DNA from: Phytophthora quininea
Lineage: Eukaryota; Oomycota; Peronosporomycetes; Peronosporales; Peronosporaceae
Assembly: GCA_011947345.1 (NCBI GenBank)
Contig: JAAVTG010000635.1
Coordinates: forward strand, 1 to 64,000
Reading direction: 5' to 3'
DNA: 64,000 nt
The stretch's first letter is position 1. Every line of letters begins with the position of its first letter. A program made the position numbers and the translations under genes. Shown in pieces: positions 35,301 through 45,324 of the stretch. The notes beneath the pieces are model-generated. The model worked only from the letters and a program-made list of their open reading frames with translations. It did not search any database and was not told the origin of the DNA.

Positions 35301-37046
35301 TCGACTGAGTCTCTTCCTACAAAAAGGCTAAGACTATGCACACACCAGTCGATGGAAACTCCCACGCGATTCTAACTGATTCGCTCGATATTGTGGACCA
35401 AAACGCTCACAAGGAGTTGATTCATACTCTGCTTGCAATCCGTCACGTATCGGAACCCAAAACATACAGAGAGGCAATGCGTCTCCCTGAAGCTCTGGAA
35501 TGGAAACGAGCAGCTCGTTCCGAGTACAAGTCTTTGATGGATAATAAGACATGGATCCTTACAGCATTACCGAAAGGCCGACGAGAACTCCAAAGCCGTT
35601 GGGTATTTGTCGTCAAGTACAAAGCAAACGGTGACATCGATCGTTTTAAAACACGATTAGTCATTAAAGGCTTCCTTCAAAAATATGGGATTGACTACGA
35701 TGAAATATTCTCCCCTGTCATCCGCATGGAAGTGCTTCGCTTACTTCTTACTATCGCGGCTCTACTTGACATGGAAATCCACCAAATGGACGTCAAAACC
35801 GCTTTCCCAATGGTTTTCTCGATGAAGAGATCTACATGGCCCAGCCGGAAGGATTCATCGTACGTGGCAAAGAACACCTCGTGTGTAAGCTACTTAAGAG
35901 CCTCTACGGCCTCAAACAAGCTCCACGAATTTGGTACCTTACCCTGAGTGCATTCCTCATCAGTCTGGGTTTTCGCAAACTCATTAAGGACCAATGTGTC
36001 TTCATGAAGACTATTGACGGCACACCTTACTATGTCTTGGTCTATGTCGATGACCTCCTCATCATTGCACCCACTCTTGCCACAATCAACCGCATCAAGG
36101 AAGCGCTCAAACAGCGTTTCCAAATGTCTGACCTAGGAGAAGCTCAGTTCATTCTTGGCTAGTCAATTATCCGAAACCGAAAAATCGGTCACTCTTCCTT
36201 CACCAAGAAAAATACGCTACCACGGTCCTGTACCGCTTCTCTCACCTCCATGCACACCCGGTTACAACACCCACCGATCGGAGTGTCAAATTGACTCTCG
36301 ATACGTGCCCTCAAACCGCAACGGAAGAGGATGAGAAGAAGGCGATCCCGTACAGAGAGGCAGTAGGTAGCTTCATGTTCTTGATGATGGGAACCAGACC
36401 AGATCTAGCTTACTTCCTACGGGAAGTGAGCCACTTCCAAGCTAATCCAGGCAAACAACACTGGAATGCGGTTAAGATAGGCCTAAAGTATCTAAACGGC
36501 ACTCGCAGCTATGGCATCACGCTGGGCGGGTTGCAAAACCTAGAGCAATTCCAGCGCCAACAATATCTAACAGCCTACACAGATGCGGACTATGCCAACT
36601 GTGTAGATACCCGACGATCTGTCGGAGGTTATGTGACGCTAATGTGTGGAAGTCCAATCTCTTGGCAATCTAGGAAGCATCACACAGTAGTGCTATCCAC
36701 AACAGAAGCAGAATACATTGCGTTATGTCATTGCATACAAGAAGTTATCTTCCTAAACCTCCTCCTTAAAGAGCTAGGCTACAAAAGCCCTCATGCTATA
36801 ACAGTTTATGAAGACAACCAAAGGTGTATTAAACTATCGTATAATCCTGAGTTGCATAATAGATCGAAACATATTGATATTCGCTACCACTTTGTTCAAG
36901 AAAAAGTTGAAAGGGAAGAGTTTGCAGTACAATACTGTAATACAACAGAAATGGTTGCAGACATCTTTACTAAGTCATTAACCAAGCAGACATTTAGACA
37001 TTTACGAAATGCACTTTGCACAAAATTACTAAAAGCCACACCATAA
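32354..37046 (+). pseudogene. Copia gag-pol polyprotein, frame-broken
   Basis: ATG 32354 is followed by a stop six codons later, then a clear gag (DFPRLNGRNFVIWKTRI). The nucleocapsid knuckle CTYCGRDNHDTSDC (C-x2-C-x4-H-x4-C) lies near 33331. The protease active site WTVDSGCTRHVTW is near 33783. The pre-integrase zinc region (LLWHKRMGHPNF) precedes the integrase core (HTDMAGPL, DDYSR, then YTPQQNGVAER). RT has VRMEV-like sequence, QMDVKTAF, KSLYGLKQAPR and the YVDDLLII box (about 36044). RNase H has TDADYANC and STTEAEYIAL. The stop is at 37046. Stops or frame changes occur near 32372, 32600, 32825, 32960, 34065, 34590, 35380, 35810 and 36165. Confidence 0.9.
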
Positions 37047-37115
37047 ATTTTGACCAATTATGGAAAACCAAAGAAAAATTGTATTGAAAAAAATTATCCT
37101 ACGTAAAAGAAATGC

Positions 37116-37653
37116 TCAAAGAGAGGCTCCAACTGTCCGCTTGCGACGGGGAATGTCCTCAATGGCATATACCCCGTCGACATACTCGAAGTAAGTGGAC
37201 AAATTGTCCTCAGTATTAGCGAAAAACATGTAGTTGTCGGACTCAAAAGAGGTACTGTGAGCCCACCCGGGCACGGGCAATGCAATGCCACGTGCCCTCC
37301 TGCTGGTTGGGGCTACGCCCAATAACCAGCAGGGCTGGCTCACGCCGGCGGACAACTTTTCCAGCTCGACGAACTTGGCTACATCGTAGACTAGGGTTAA
37401 GGTATCGAAGCCGCTTCCCCCGACGCTGCAGGGCCAAGTGCAGCGCGTGAGTGGAATACCCGCCAAACCGAGCGTGGCCATGATCCTTTGCTGGCTCCTT
37501 CTTCGCCAGATGCTCCAGTACTGATTTAAGCCGCCGAGGTGTGAGGAAATCTCGAGCCTGAAGAGCGTTGTTCACGGAATATAAACCACAATAGGAGTAC
37601 TTCTCAGGCAAGCAGTCTTGATTTTGGCATACATAGCGTTGCCTTAAGTTCAT
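37116..37653 (-). pseudogene. Josephin-like cysteine peptidase ORF inside Copia (antisense)
   Basis: It starts at ATG 37653. Near residue 23 comes YSYCGLYSVNNALQ, the pattern of a catalytic Cys at the start of a helix in Josephin/papain-fold deubiquitinases. Then come FGGYSTHALHLALQ, a hydrophobic strand (LLVIGRSPNQQEG) and GTWHCIARA with the expected catalytic His. A strand with an acidic/Asn residue (YLF, then ESDNYMFFANTED) follows, and the ORF ends YVDGVYAIEDIPRRK. About 180 residues matches a Josephin domain. Two or three single-base frame changes (near 37420, 37330, 37255) are needed. The fold call rests on motif order only, and a C39-like or viral-type thiol peptidase is possible. It lies between RNase H and the 3' LTR, opposite to pol. 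Confidence 0.5.
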
Positions 37654-37659
37654 CTACAA

Positions 37660-38193
37660 GATAACACAACAATAAAAATGTTAGCAACGTGGATTGACGC
37701 GAAAATGCATGTACATAGCATGAGAATACAACCGCATCGAGTGCTATAGAATCACAATACTCGAGGAGCCGGGCTGTGGTCTAGGAAGCACTCGACACGG
37801 CTACAACCACACCCAAATACACTCCAGACATATAATCTACTTACAACTGGTTGTAGCGCTTGAGTAGGATGCAATCGATTGGAGAATGAGCTCCTGCATG
37901 TCATTAAACGCGGCATAAGAACCAAGGAGAGCAACCAATCTCAAAGCAATTCGCTACGTACCATAATTAATGTACAATGGCCTACAAAAATAAGTAAGAA
38001 AGTTAGCCATTTCAGAATAAGTTGTGATCTCTGGCATGGTCGCACCTCGCAACTTATCATGAGCGTTGAAAACTCCACGCCCAGAGTTAGAAGGCAGCAC
38101 CCTTACCCCCTGGGATAGCTGATCCTCCAGCCGGTTACTACGGCGTGCCGATGCGTGCCTCGCAGCCCCAGAAAGAAGACGACCACTCAGCAG
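37660..38193. other. Copia 3' non-coding sequence
   Basis: No ORF of note. It leads into the polypurine tract. Confidence 0.6.
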
Positions 38194-38211
38194 ACGGGAG
38201 GCGAGAGAGGC
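38194..38211 (+). other. Copia polypurine tract
   Basis: A purine-rich GGGAGGCGAGAGAGG stretch sits directly before the 3' LTR, where plus-strand synthesis starts. Confidence 0.75.
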
Positions 38212-38372
38212 TGTGAACGTGGAGTACTGCGCCTCCCTACCTAAGTACGCTTCGTACTTAGATGAAGATATAGTGTATGTCCCCACTGCTAGCAACCACT
38301 TATCTTCATCAATTCACTTCTCTTTCACCACGACTCCGACACACAAGTTTCTTCCTCATCTCTCACTGTTCA
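38212..38372 (+). repeat. Copia 3' LTR
   Basis: One base shorter than the 5' LTR and differing at one other position. Confidence 0.93.
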
Positions 38373-38414
38373 GACCATAAAGATAGCCAGCTATCCAGTA
38401 TAATCTGGATAGTC

Positions 38415-38966
38415 TCAAAAACGTATTAACGGGGTTGCCGTCTGCAACACGTTGTCGCTGACGGCAATTCCGTCACAGTTCGGGAACGGCTGGATGCATG
38501 GCGAAAGCACCTCCACCTCTCGAGGGATTATACTCAGCTCCCCTTTGCCAGACTTGCCTGGGAAACCTTTAACTCCAATGATATCTCCACGACGGAGAGA
38601 CTCATGCACTGCACGGAACTCGAGCTTCACTGCGTCTTTATCTCCTGTAGCAGCATCGTCCCCTCGTCCTTCAAAGTGCTTCACCTCGGACAGAACTTGC
38701 ACCGTCGAGCCGTCACTCTGCAGGTCCAAGAAGACCAAGTTCTTACTGGCATGACGGATTGCCACCACGCGTCCTACACAGAATCTTTTAAGTTATATAA
38801 TAATATGGTAGGATAATAGGAGTTATATTCTACCTGCCAACGCAACAGCTTCCTCTGTGCAGCGAGCCTTGGGCTTCAGTGCCTCGAACTTCTTTGGTAC
38901 TCCTGCAGCGACATGCTCACGGGGAACGAGTGCGCGGAACTTGGGCACCGTCTGGAAACGCTCCAT
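38415..38966 (-). pseudogene. Lysyl-tRNA synthetase N-terminal fragment
   Basis: Two exons on the minus strand: 38966-38834 (MERFQTVPKFRALVPRE, basic, possibly organelle-targeting) and 38773-38415, separated by a 60-nt intron (38774-38833). The second exon reads RVVAIRHASKNLVFLDL and RRGDIIGVKGFPGKSGKGEL, then SIIPREVEVLSPC. This is the OB-fold anticodon-binding domain of class II LysRS. The similarity stops after about 150 residues, and the catalytic domain is absent on both sides of the Copia element, whose edge is 42 bp beyond the stop. The gene is truncated. A full copy presumably exists elsewhere. Confidence 0.8.
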
Positions 38967-39066
38967 GGCTTTTGCAGCCGAAGGCGCAAGCGCTATCAAT
39001 AATAATGGCCGCAGAAAAATGGTGGAACTGAAAAGATAGCAGCACTTCAACCGTTCGTCGACCCCA

Positions 39067-39879
39067 TGGCGCACATCGAGAACACGTTCTCGATGCGCGT
39101 ATCACTGCAGGGCACTGTCAGTCGTGCTGGTGAGTGTCAGGGACGTCTGGAGGCTGCACCCGACGGTGCTTCAGCGCAATTTAGCTATGTGTACGGTCGA
39201 TTGTTGGTGCCTTTGACCGGTGAAGATTTGCTGCTTGCTTTGCTGCCGCCAAGGCAGAATTAAACCGTGCCTCGGAGACAGCCACGCTGTATCGTGCTGG
39301 AAACCAGCCAGGTTGGCAGGACGCTGCTCGTCGAGGATACCCTTTGCGTGTTCTATGCTGAGTGCATTCTGCTGTTGCATTCTGCTGTTGCATTCTGACG
39401 TTGTTGGCGCGGCGGCTTCGTGTAATCAGCAACTTGGCGGCAGGACTCGTAGCGCTCCAAGATTATGCGTCGAACTGGAATATAGACGACGCCCTGCCGT
39501 GATATCTTGGCGCTAGCACCTCCGGCCATGAGCTATCGCACTTGCAGAGTACTTGGGTACCTGTTATGACCGTGCACCAGGCGTTGCAAGCTCGTGGTCG
39601 AGTCAAGGTAGTCTTTTACCTTCACGATTACGCTTACCGGGTTTTCACCGCAGCCATAAGGCTGAGCAGTTTGAACGCAATGAAGATTTCACCAAGAGCA
39701 CAAGCCATCGCAGACGAAGGGAATTTCCGTTATCTCTCCCGGTGCGGTTCGTCTCGAAAGCCTTGGTGCCGGAGAGATGTGCCAAAATGAGTTGCGATCT
39801 TATTCCTGATTTCTTAGGGACCTTCAGTAGTTTGCTTCATTCGCAAGTTTGCCCGATTTCACGCTAGTCGGTCGTTGCC
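39067..39879. other. Unassigned region
   Basis: Short plus-strand frames (39066-39263, 39220-39516, 39542-39867) have some coding flavour, such as GRVKVVFYLHDYAYRVFTAA. I recognise no domain and no consistent frame. It may be a decayed gene. Confidence 0.3.
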
Positions 39880-41200
39880 ATGCCGCTGCCTGCAGTGTAT
39901 GGCGCAGTGTACGCGGCCGCTAATGCTACACCCGCCGGGAAGATCGACAGCGGCAAGAAAGCTGTGCGCCACCTGGAAAATCTGCCTCTCCTCATAGCAT
40001 CGGACTCGTTGGAAACCTTGTCCAACGATGGCAAGTGGTTGCCGCGCTTTATGCGGCGGGCAGTCACACGCAGTATCGCCAACCGAATCGCGGGGCTCAT
40101 TCTCGTGGGGACGTCGGCTTTCTCGCCAGCTGCATTGCTGTACTGGTCAAGGATGACACGTTCAAGCTCCCACCCGTAGAGACGCTCTTCTGGCGCGCCC
40201 TCGTGTCGTGGCTATTTACTGTTGTAAGGTCTTGCGCTCGATTTCTGGTTATTCACATGACCCTCATGTTGTTGTCTCCGACGATAGGCAGCCATCGTGG
40301 CCACCGGTGATAAGATCCGCGTCAAGAAAGAATTTCGGCGCGCGCTTGTGCTCCGATGCATCACTGGTTGCATCGGTATGGCACTGACCATGTTTGTTCT
40401 TCAAAAGCTGGCGGTGTCGAACGCCACGGCAATTACGTACCTCAGCCCACTTGTGGCTTTCGCCATGGTAAGCCTTTTGGTGTCTTTGACGGAGATGCAT
40501 TGGATGAGCACCACTGACTGCTGGCACTTAGGCCGCATATTTTCTGAAAGAGAAGCCTAGCCTGCTCACCGCTGCTTGTGCTGCCGTATGCGTCATCGGG
40601 GCGATACTTGTCGTGCGACCTGCATACCTCTTTGGTGAGAACGGCTCGACGGACGCCAAGTGGTATCGCCGATCCATGACCAGCCTCGTGACATCGTACT
40701 TGCTGGGAGAGTCGCTTGCGATAAGCTGCGCTGTGTGTGTAGTCTTCATGCAAGCCGGTGCCTACGTGTCGCTGAGAAGTCTGCAGAAGGTGCCGCACCT
40801 CGCGGTGATGCACTACTTCTTGCTCACAGTTACGCTGGTGTCGCTGGTAGCTCTTTTGGTCACGCAGCATGGCAAAGCCAAGCTGTTCACGGCCGATCTT
40901 TCTCTCGAGACGTGGGCTGCCATCCTGGGCACAGGTGCGTTGGCCTTCGCGGAGCAGCTCTTCCTAACCCGAGGTTTCCAGTTCGACGACGCTGGCGTGT
41001 TGGCAGCCACGCGTTTGCTTCATGTTGGATGCGAATTTGCGTGGGGAGTGGCGTTGCTGGGTACAGAAGTCAATCCCTGGAGCGCCGCTGGAGCTGCAGC
41101 CACGGCTGCTGGGGTATTTCTCATGGCTTTCCGCAGAGTGTACGGTCATTGGGCTGCCCGACGCAGCATGCGACGGATGGGATTGCCCACGTCGGGGTAG
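39880..41200 (+). CDS. EamA/DMT-type membrane transporter
   Basis: Drug/metabolite-transporter superfamily (SLC35G-like), about ten TM helices in two EamA repeats. Exon 1 starts at ATG 39880 and enters TM1 (NRIAGLILVGTSAFS, then SCIAVLVKDD). Introns run from GTAAGG (about 40228) to AG before 40288, and from GTAAGC (about 40469) to the AG before GCCGCATATTTT (about 40534). Repeat 1 includes ITYLSPLVAFAM and SLLTAACAAVCVIGAILVVRP. Repeat 2 includes LGTGALAFAEQLFLTRGF and AAGAAATAAGVFLM. One base appears missing near 40130. The transported compound cannot be told. Confidence 0.8.
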
Positions 41201-41327
41201 CTCAATAGCAGAACTCCGAGCTGTGCACGTTCAATTAGAAAGTCGTAGGAAAGCAAACACAGATCTAAATTGAAGATATGAGTGGCTAAATCCTCTTTTT
41301 TGGGGGGTCAAAAGTCGAACGGCAACA

Positions 41328-43166
41328 ATGAAAGCAGCTGGGAAGACGAAGCCCAAGCATGGGTCTGCGCCAGCCCCGCACACAACTGCGTACCTGCACT
41401 TCTGCCGCGCGCGGCGCGAAGACGCGGCGGCGGCGCACCCGTCGTGGTCCGTGCAGCAAGTGACGTCAGAGTTGGCGACGCAGTGGAAGACGCTGACGGC
41501 GTCGGAGCGTAAGCCGTGGGTGGAATTGGCACAGTTCGACAAGGCGCGCTTCCGGAATGAATACTATCAATACGTGGAGCAGCAAAAGCAGGCAGGCAAC
41601 GTACGATTGTTAGCTCAAAGAATGAATATTACAGTGCCAATACTGACAAATGCTCTTTTGCACCGCTAGCCGTCCGCACGACTCCGCATTCCGTTCAAGC
41701 GGAAAAAGAACGCGAACGAGCCGCGCCAGCCTGACACAGCGTACATTTGTTTCTGGAAACGACGGCGGCTGGAGGTGATTGCTGCGAACCCGACCCTGGC
41801 GGCTCCGTTGGTGTCGAGGGAGGTTGGGCGACAATGGAAAGCTTTGTCGAGTACAGAAAAACAAATTTGGCTTGATATGGCCGAGAGAGACAAGCTTCGC
41901 TTTCAAGAAGAAATCGCACGCTTGCATCCAGACTTGGAGGCGGCGCCAGCGATTCCAACGTCACTGCAGACTCCATTGAAGGATCCTTACGCGCCCAAAC
42001 CAGCAAAAACGGCGTTCCAATTGTTCATGAAGCACAACCGAGAAAGCTTTACCCTCCTCAGTATGACACTCAATGAATTCCGCGCGGAAATGAGCCAGCT
42101 CTGGAAACGTCTCGGCGATGCGGACAAGAATGCGTGGTACGAAATAGCACGACATGACCAGCTTCGATACGAAGCGGAGATGAATGCCTACAAACCACCT
42201 CCATACATGAGTTCCACTCTGGCCTGTGCGAATAAGCGACTAGACGAGCTCAAACGTCTGGCTCGCCAGGATCCCGACGCTCCCCAAATTCCTATGAGTG
42301 CTTACAGCTTCTATTTGGCAGCGGAGCGTCACCAAATGCAAGAACGTCTACCAGGCCTGAAGCACAATGAAATTATGCGTGAAATGGGTGTGACGTGGAA
42401 GGCAATGGGCGGCGTTGAGCGAGCACCGTACCACCATAAAGCTGAACAGGATGTAGAACGCTTTCGAGTCCAGATGGAAGCCCATTTGGCTGAGCAAGAA
42501 ACTCGGAAGAGTTTACGCGATACCAGCCAGCCGCGGAAGCGACAGCAAGATGCGCTGCAAGCTCAGGTCGAGGGGACGATGCTGGATCGGAAGATGCCGC
42601 CGGCTACGGTGCGCAAGAAGAGGAAAAGCGCACCACCTCGCCAACCTAAGACCGCTTACAATCTGATGTACATGTCGAAGCGCACCGAGCTATTGGCAAC
42701 GTACCAAATGTCACACAACGAGTGCTCGGCGCTGTGTGGTCGATTGTGGCGAGAAATGTCCGAGTTAGAGAGGGAGCCCTACAAGCGCATGGCCGCAGAG
42801 GATAAACAACGATACCAAGCAGAGCTGGCACTCTACAAAGTTCAAGAAAACGAAGAAAGCAAAAATGGTGTCGGAAGATCGCCAGGATTCCGTTCGTTTC
42901 TGCAGGCAAAGCGGAGTGAAAACGCTGGTGTTTCTCGAGATGAAGTCACAGCATTGTGGAAGGAAATGTCGGTCCCTCAGCGAGTGTTGTGGGGCGAGCT
43001 GGCTAGCGACGATAGTCCAGACAATGTGAACGATTTTGACGCTGAAGCGCCGATGACAGAAGAAGGGCACTATCCGCTTGAAGAGAATACTCGCGCGATT
43101 ATCGCGGCTGATGAAATACATGCCCCGGTATCGCCAGGAGCTGGCGCAGGAGAAGCGCTGTTGTGA
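41328..43166 (+). CDS. Multi-HMG-box protein
   Basis: Intact gene, 589 residues: exon 1 41328-41600, intron 41601-41669 (69 nt, phase 0), exon 2 41670-43166. It contains five HMG-like boxes in tandem, each with a hydrophobic start (TAYLHF, TAYICF, TAFQLF, SAYSFY, TAYNLM), a central W(K/R) and a W/Y-basic end (RKPWVELAQFDK, KQIWLDMAERDK, KNAWYEIARHDQ, RAPYHHKAEQD, REPYKRMAAEDK). A truncated sixth follows (FRSFLQAKRSENAG). A basic linker (ATVRKKRKSAPPRQ) and an acidic tail surround the last boxes. It probably binds or bends DNA without sequence specificity, as architectural chromatin proteins or UBF-like factors do. ATG 41328 follows an in-frame gap with no nearby alternative. Confidence 0.88.
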
Positions 43167-43580
43167 GTCATTCTTTGTTGGATAACCGTGCTGGTGTATT
43201 AGCACGACATCGGCAAGCATCAACTTCAAACAGCAGTTAGCGCTTCCTAATAATACCAAGTCGTCCACGAAACGAATATCTAGCTGTCAGTCATGTCGTC
43301 GCCGTGAGAAGCACCAGAGCACAGCCCACAGCACGGACGTGTCAAGGTTTTCTGCTAATTACCCAGACAACTTTCGGTGGTTTCTTCACGCCAGAGTGGA
43401 TCGGTGGTTATACTTCCCATTTTCAGCGCGGACTGAGCAGTTACGAGTATCGTCCTGGATAGTAGCTTCGCTCCCGACGCTGGGCAAGGATATCTTTCTC
43501 ACTTCTCAAGTTGGCGTCTGACCAAGACCCGATCAGCTAGTCACCTGCATCTCAACAGCTTCACATCTTGTCAGCCTTCG
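43167..43580. other. Intergenic region, probable Myb promoter
   Basis: No coding ORF. It lies between the HMG gene stop and the Myb ATG and shows no obvious repeats. Confidence 0.5.
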
Positions 43581-44720
43581 ATGCTTCGTGACCCGGTCTC
43601 TTCCTACCACGCCATGTCGCTTTCGCCCTCAGCTTCACCTTCGTCGCCCCCAGCTGAAGATCTCGCCAGCAACCCAAAAGCAAACGACATCAGACCCGAA
43701 ACTGTGCCCGAGCTCTTTGAGAGTGACCACAGCAATACGAGCTCGCCAGCGATCGCTCCGTTGGTCTTGTCCTCAAAACCGGGATCGCCAATTGCGATAT
43801 CACTCGAGGCCATAAAGCCAAAGCCCTCAGCAGCGCCCGTGCCATCCAACGCGACCCACCAAAAGGGACAGACAGGAATGAACGGCGGTCGTTGGACTGA
43901 GCAAGAACACCAGAGCTTCCTCGCTGGCTTGCGGCTGTATGGCCGAGAGTGGAAGAAAGTGGCCGCCAAGATTAAAACTCGCACGTCGGCACAGATCCGA
44001 AGCCACGCGCAAAAGTATTTTGCCAAGCTCGCGCGTGATGATGAGATGCGCAAGAACAGCAGTCCCCCATTCGTGGCAACTGCGGCGCCTTCACTGGGAT
44101 ACTTTAGCGACGGCGGTTCCTCCGTTGCGCAAAACAGCGGGGACGACGACGCTGATGCCTCGGATTCGTCCCGGCAAATGGGCGCATCTCGCCAAACTAC
44201 AGGCCATGTGGCCATTCTCATCGCTCCGATGGGCTCAGCCGTTAATGGATTGTACAAGACAACCGCAGTGAACAAGAAGAGATCGCGATCTGCCGTGGCT
44301 GGAGTTGACAGCCACACCGGAATGCCTGCTTCGTCCGGATATCCCTACAAGCAGCCAAGACGAACATCACCGCCTAATAACGCAGCACGAGTGGAATGCT
44401 TGCCGTCTCAGGAAGAGCTACTTGCCAAGGCATCGCCAAATCTTCGCCACCGTCTCTCGGGCCTGATCGAAGCCGAGTTGTGCGCGCTCCAAGTGCTTTC
44501 GTGTTACGCACTACTGCAGCAGCAGGATCCGACACCACGTCAAATCCAAAAGAAGCAAGGCAGGTCGCGCAAACTACCAACAGCGACGTCCAGCTCAGCA
44601 TCATCGATCGCAGAAGAAGCCAGGCAGGTCGCGCAAACTACCAACAGCGACTTCCAGCACAGCATCATCGATCGATGTTTTCGACGGAACAGATCCGTTA
44701 CAGTAGATCTAACTACATAA
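43581..44720 (+). CDS. SHAQKYF-class Myb-like transcription factor
   Basis: Intact 379-residue ORF. Residues 1-95 are Ser/Pro-rich. A single Myb repeat follows: GRWTEQEHQSFLAGLRLYG, WKKVAAKI and RTSAQIRSHAQKYFAKLAR (about residues 102-152). The SHAQKYF signature defines the R1/CCA1-like class, which binds AGATA/evening-element-like sites in plants. A C-terminal helix (RHRLSGLIEAELCALQVL) may dimerise. The last 55 codons are built on a 64-bp tandem duplication (44554-44681), so the same DNA is read in two frames. A start at ATG 43614 is also possible. Confidence 0.88.
   Translation: MLRDPVSSYHAMSLSPSASPSSPPAEDLASNPKANDIRPETVPELFESDHSNTSSPAIAPLVLSSKPGSPIAISLEAIKPKPSAAPVPSNATHQKGQTGMNGGRWTEQEHQSFLAGLRLYGREWKKVAAKIKTRTSAQIRSHAQKYFAKLARDDEMRKNSSPPFVATAAPSLGYFSDGGSSVAQNSGDDDADASDSSRQMGASRQTTGHVAILIAPMGSAVNGLYKTTAVNKKRSRSAVAGVDSHTGMPASSGYPYKQPRRTSPPNNAARVECLPSQEELLAKASPNLRHRLSGLIEAELCALQVLSCYALLQQQDPTPRQIQKKQGRSRKLPTATSSSASSIAEEARQVAQTTNSDFQHSIIDRCFRRNRSVTVDLTT
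44554..44681 (+). repeat. 64-bp tandem duplication in the Myb coding region
   Basis: CAGGTCGCGCAAACTACCAA begins at 44561 and again at 44625. The period of 64 is not a multiple of 3, so unit 1 is read as GRSRKLPTATSSSASSI and unit 2 as RQVAQTTNSDFQHSIID. About four mismatches separate the units. Confidence 0.9.
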
Positions 44721-45310
44721 AGCTAGTCATCGCTAACTAGCTCTTCGTCGGGGATCGCTGTAACCCGAGCATATATTCGCAGTCGTGCATCTTTCCCGCA
44801 CGCAGTCGCTCAGCGTGGTCGTGGCACAGTTGGACGCTCGCTTGGTTCTCGCGAACGCTTGTCCTTCGTGGCTGAAGCTTGCAGGGATGGGGGAGAAGCT
44901 GTTGTTGTCCTGCGAGTCCTATGAGTCGGACGTTTGGGAGTCAGGGACGATCTCGTCGGGCGGACGCCGCTGGGTGCTGGAAGGCGGAGTCTCCATCGCG
45001 GCTAGTCTTAGACTACTACTAGAGACTTGCTGTCTGTCCGTTTGTCCGTCGGTCGGTCTGTCGCCGAGTTTCGATGGACAAGATCCGGCGCTGCCATTGG
45101 CTGCCGAGCGCCAGCGACGGCGGCGCCCATTCGCCGAAAAGAGTTTCGGCCAATCGCTGCCGAGCGGAGCGAAGGCGGCCCGAGACGTGGACCACACCAA
45201 TAGTAGGGTGGTCCACACCAAACGTACTTAATGAAGAGGTCGATAGTAGTCTCCACACACGTAGTCCCCCCAACCAAACGCAATGGAGCGTGGGAACGTT
45301 ACCTGCGCTC
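44721..45310. other. Intergenic / Helitron 5' sequence
   Basis: No gene. It contains GC-rich inverted motifs around 45090-45185 (GCCGAGCG repeated, with CGGCCAATCG). The left end of the Helitron is probably here but could not be placed. Confidence 0.4.
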
Positions 45311-45324
45311 GCTTGCGAAGACGA

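Larger units (their letters stand above)
32186..38373 (+). mobile_element. Ty1/Copia LTR retrotransposon, complete
   Basis: The element is about 6.19 kb. Both 161-162-bp LTRs start TGTGAACGTGG and end GTTCA(G). They differ by one indel and one substitution, so the insertion is young. The duplication ACCATA (or CCATA, depending on where the LTR ends) flanks it at 32180-32185 and 38374-38379. A primer-binding site, gag, protease, integrase, RT and RNase H follow in Copia order on the plus strand. A polypurine tract precedes the 3' LTR. About 1.1 kb of extra sequence between RNase H and the 3' LTR holds an antisense peptidase ORF. Confidence 0.93.

Noticed and set aside
44785..45231. Plus-strand 148-codon ORF
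   Set aside because: Overlaps inverted GC-rich repeats of the Helitron region. No domain and equally long ORFs on the other strand.
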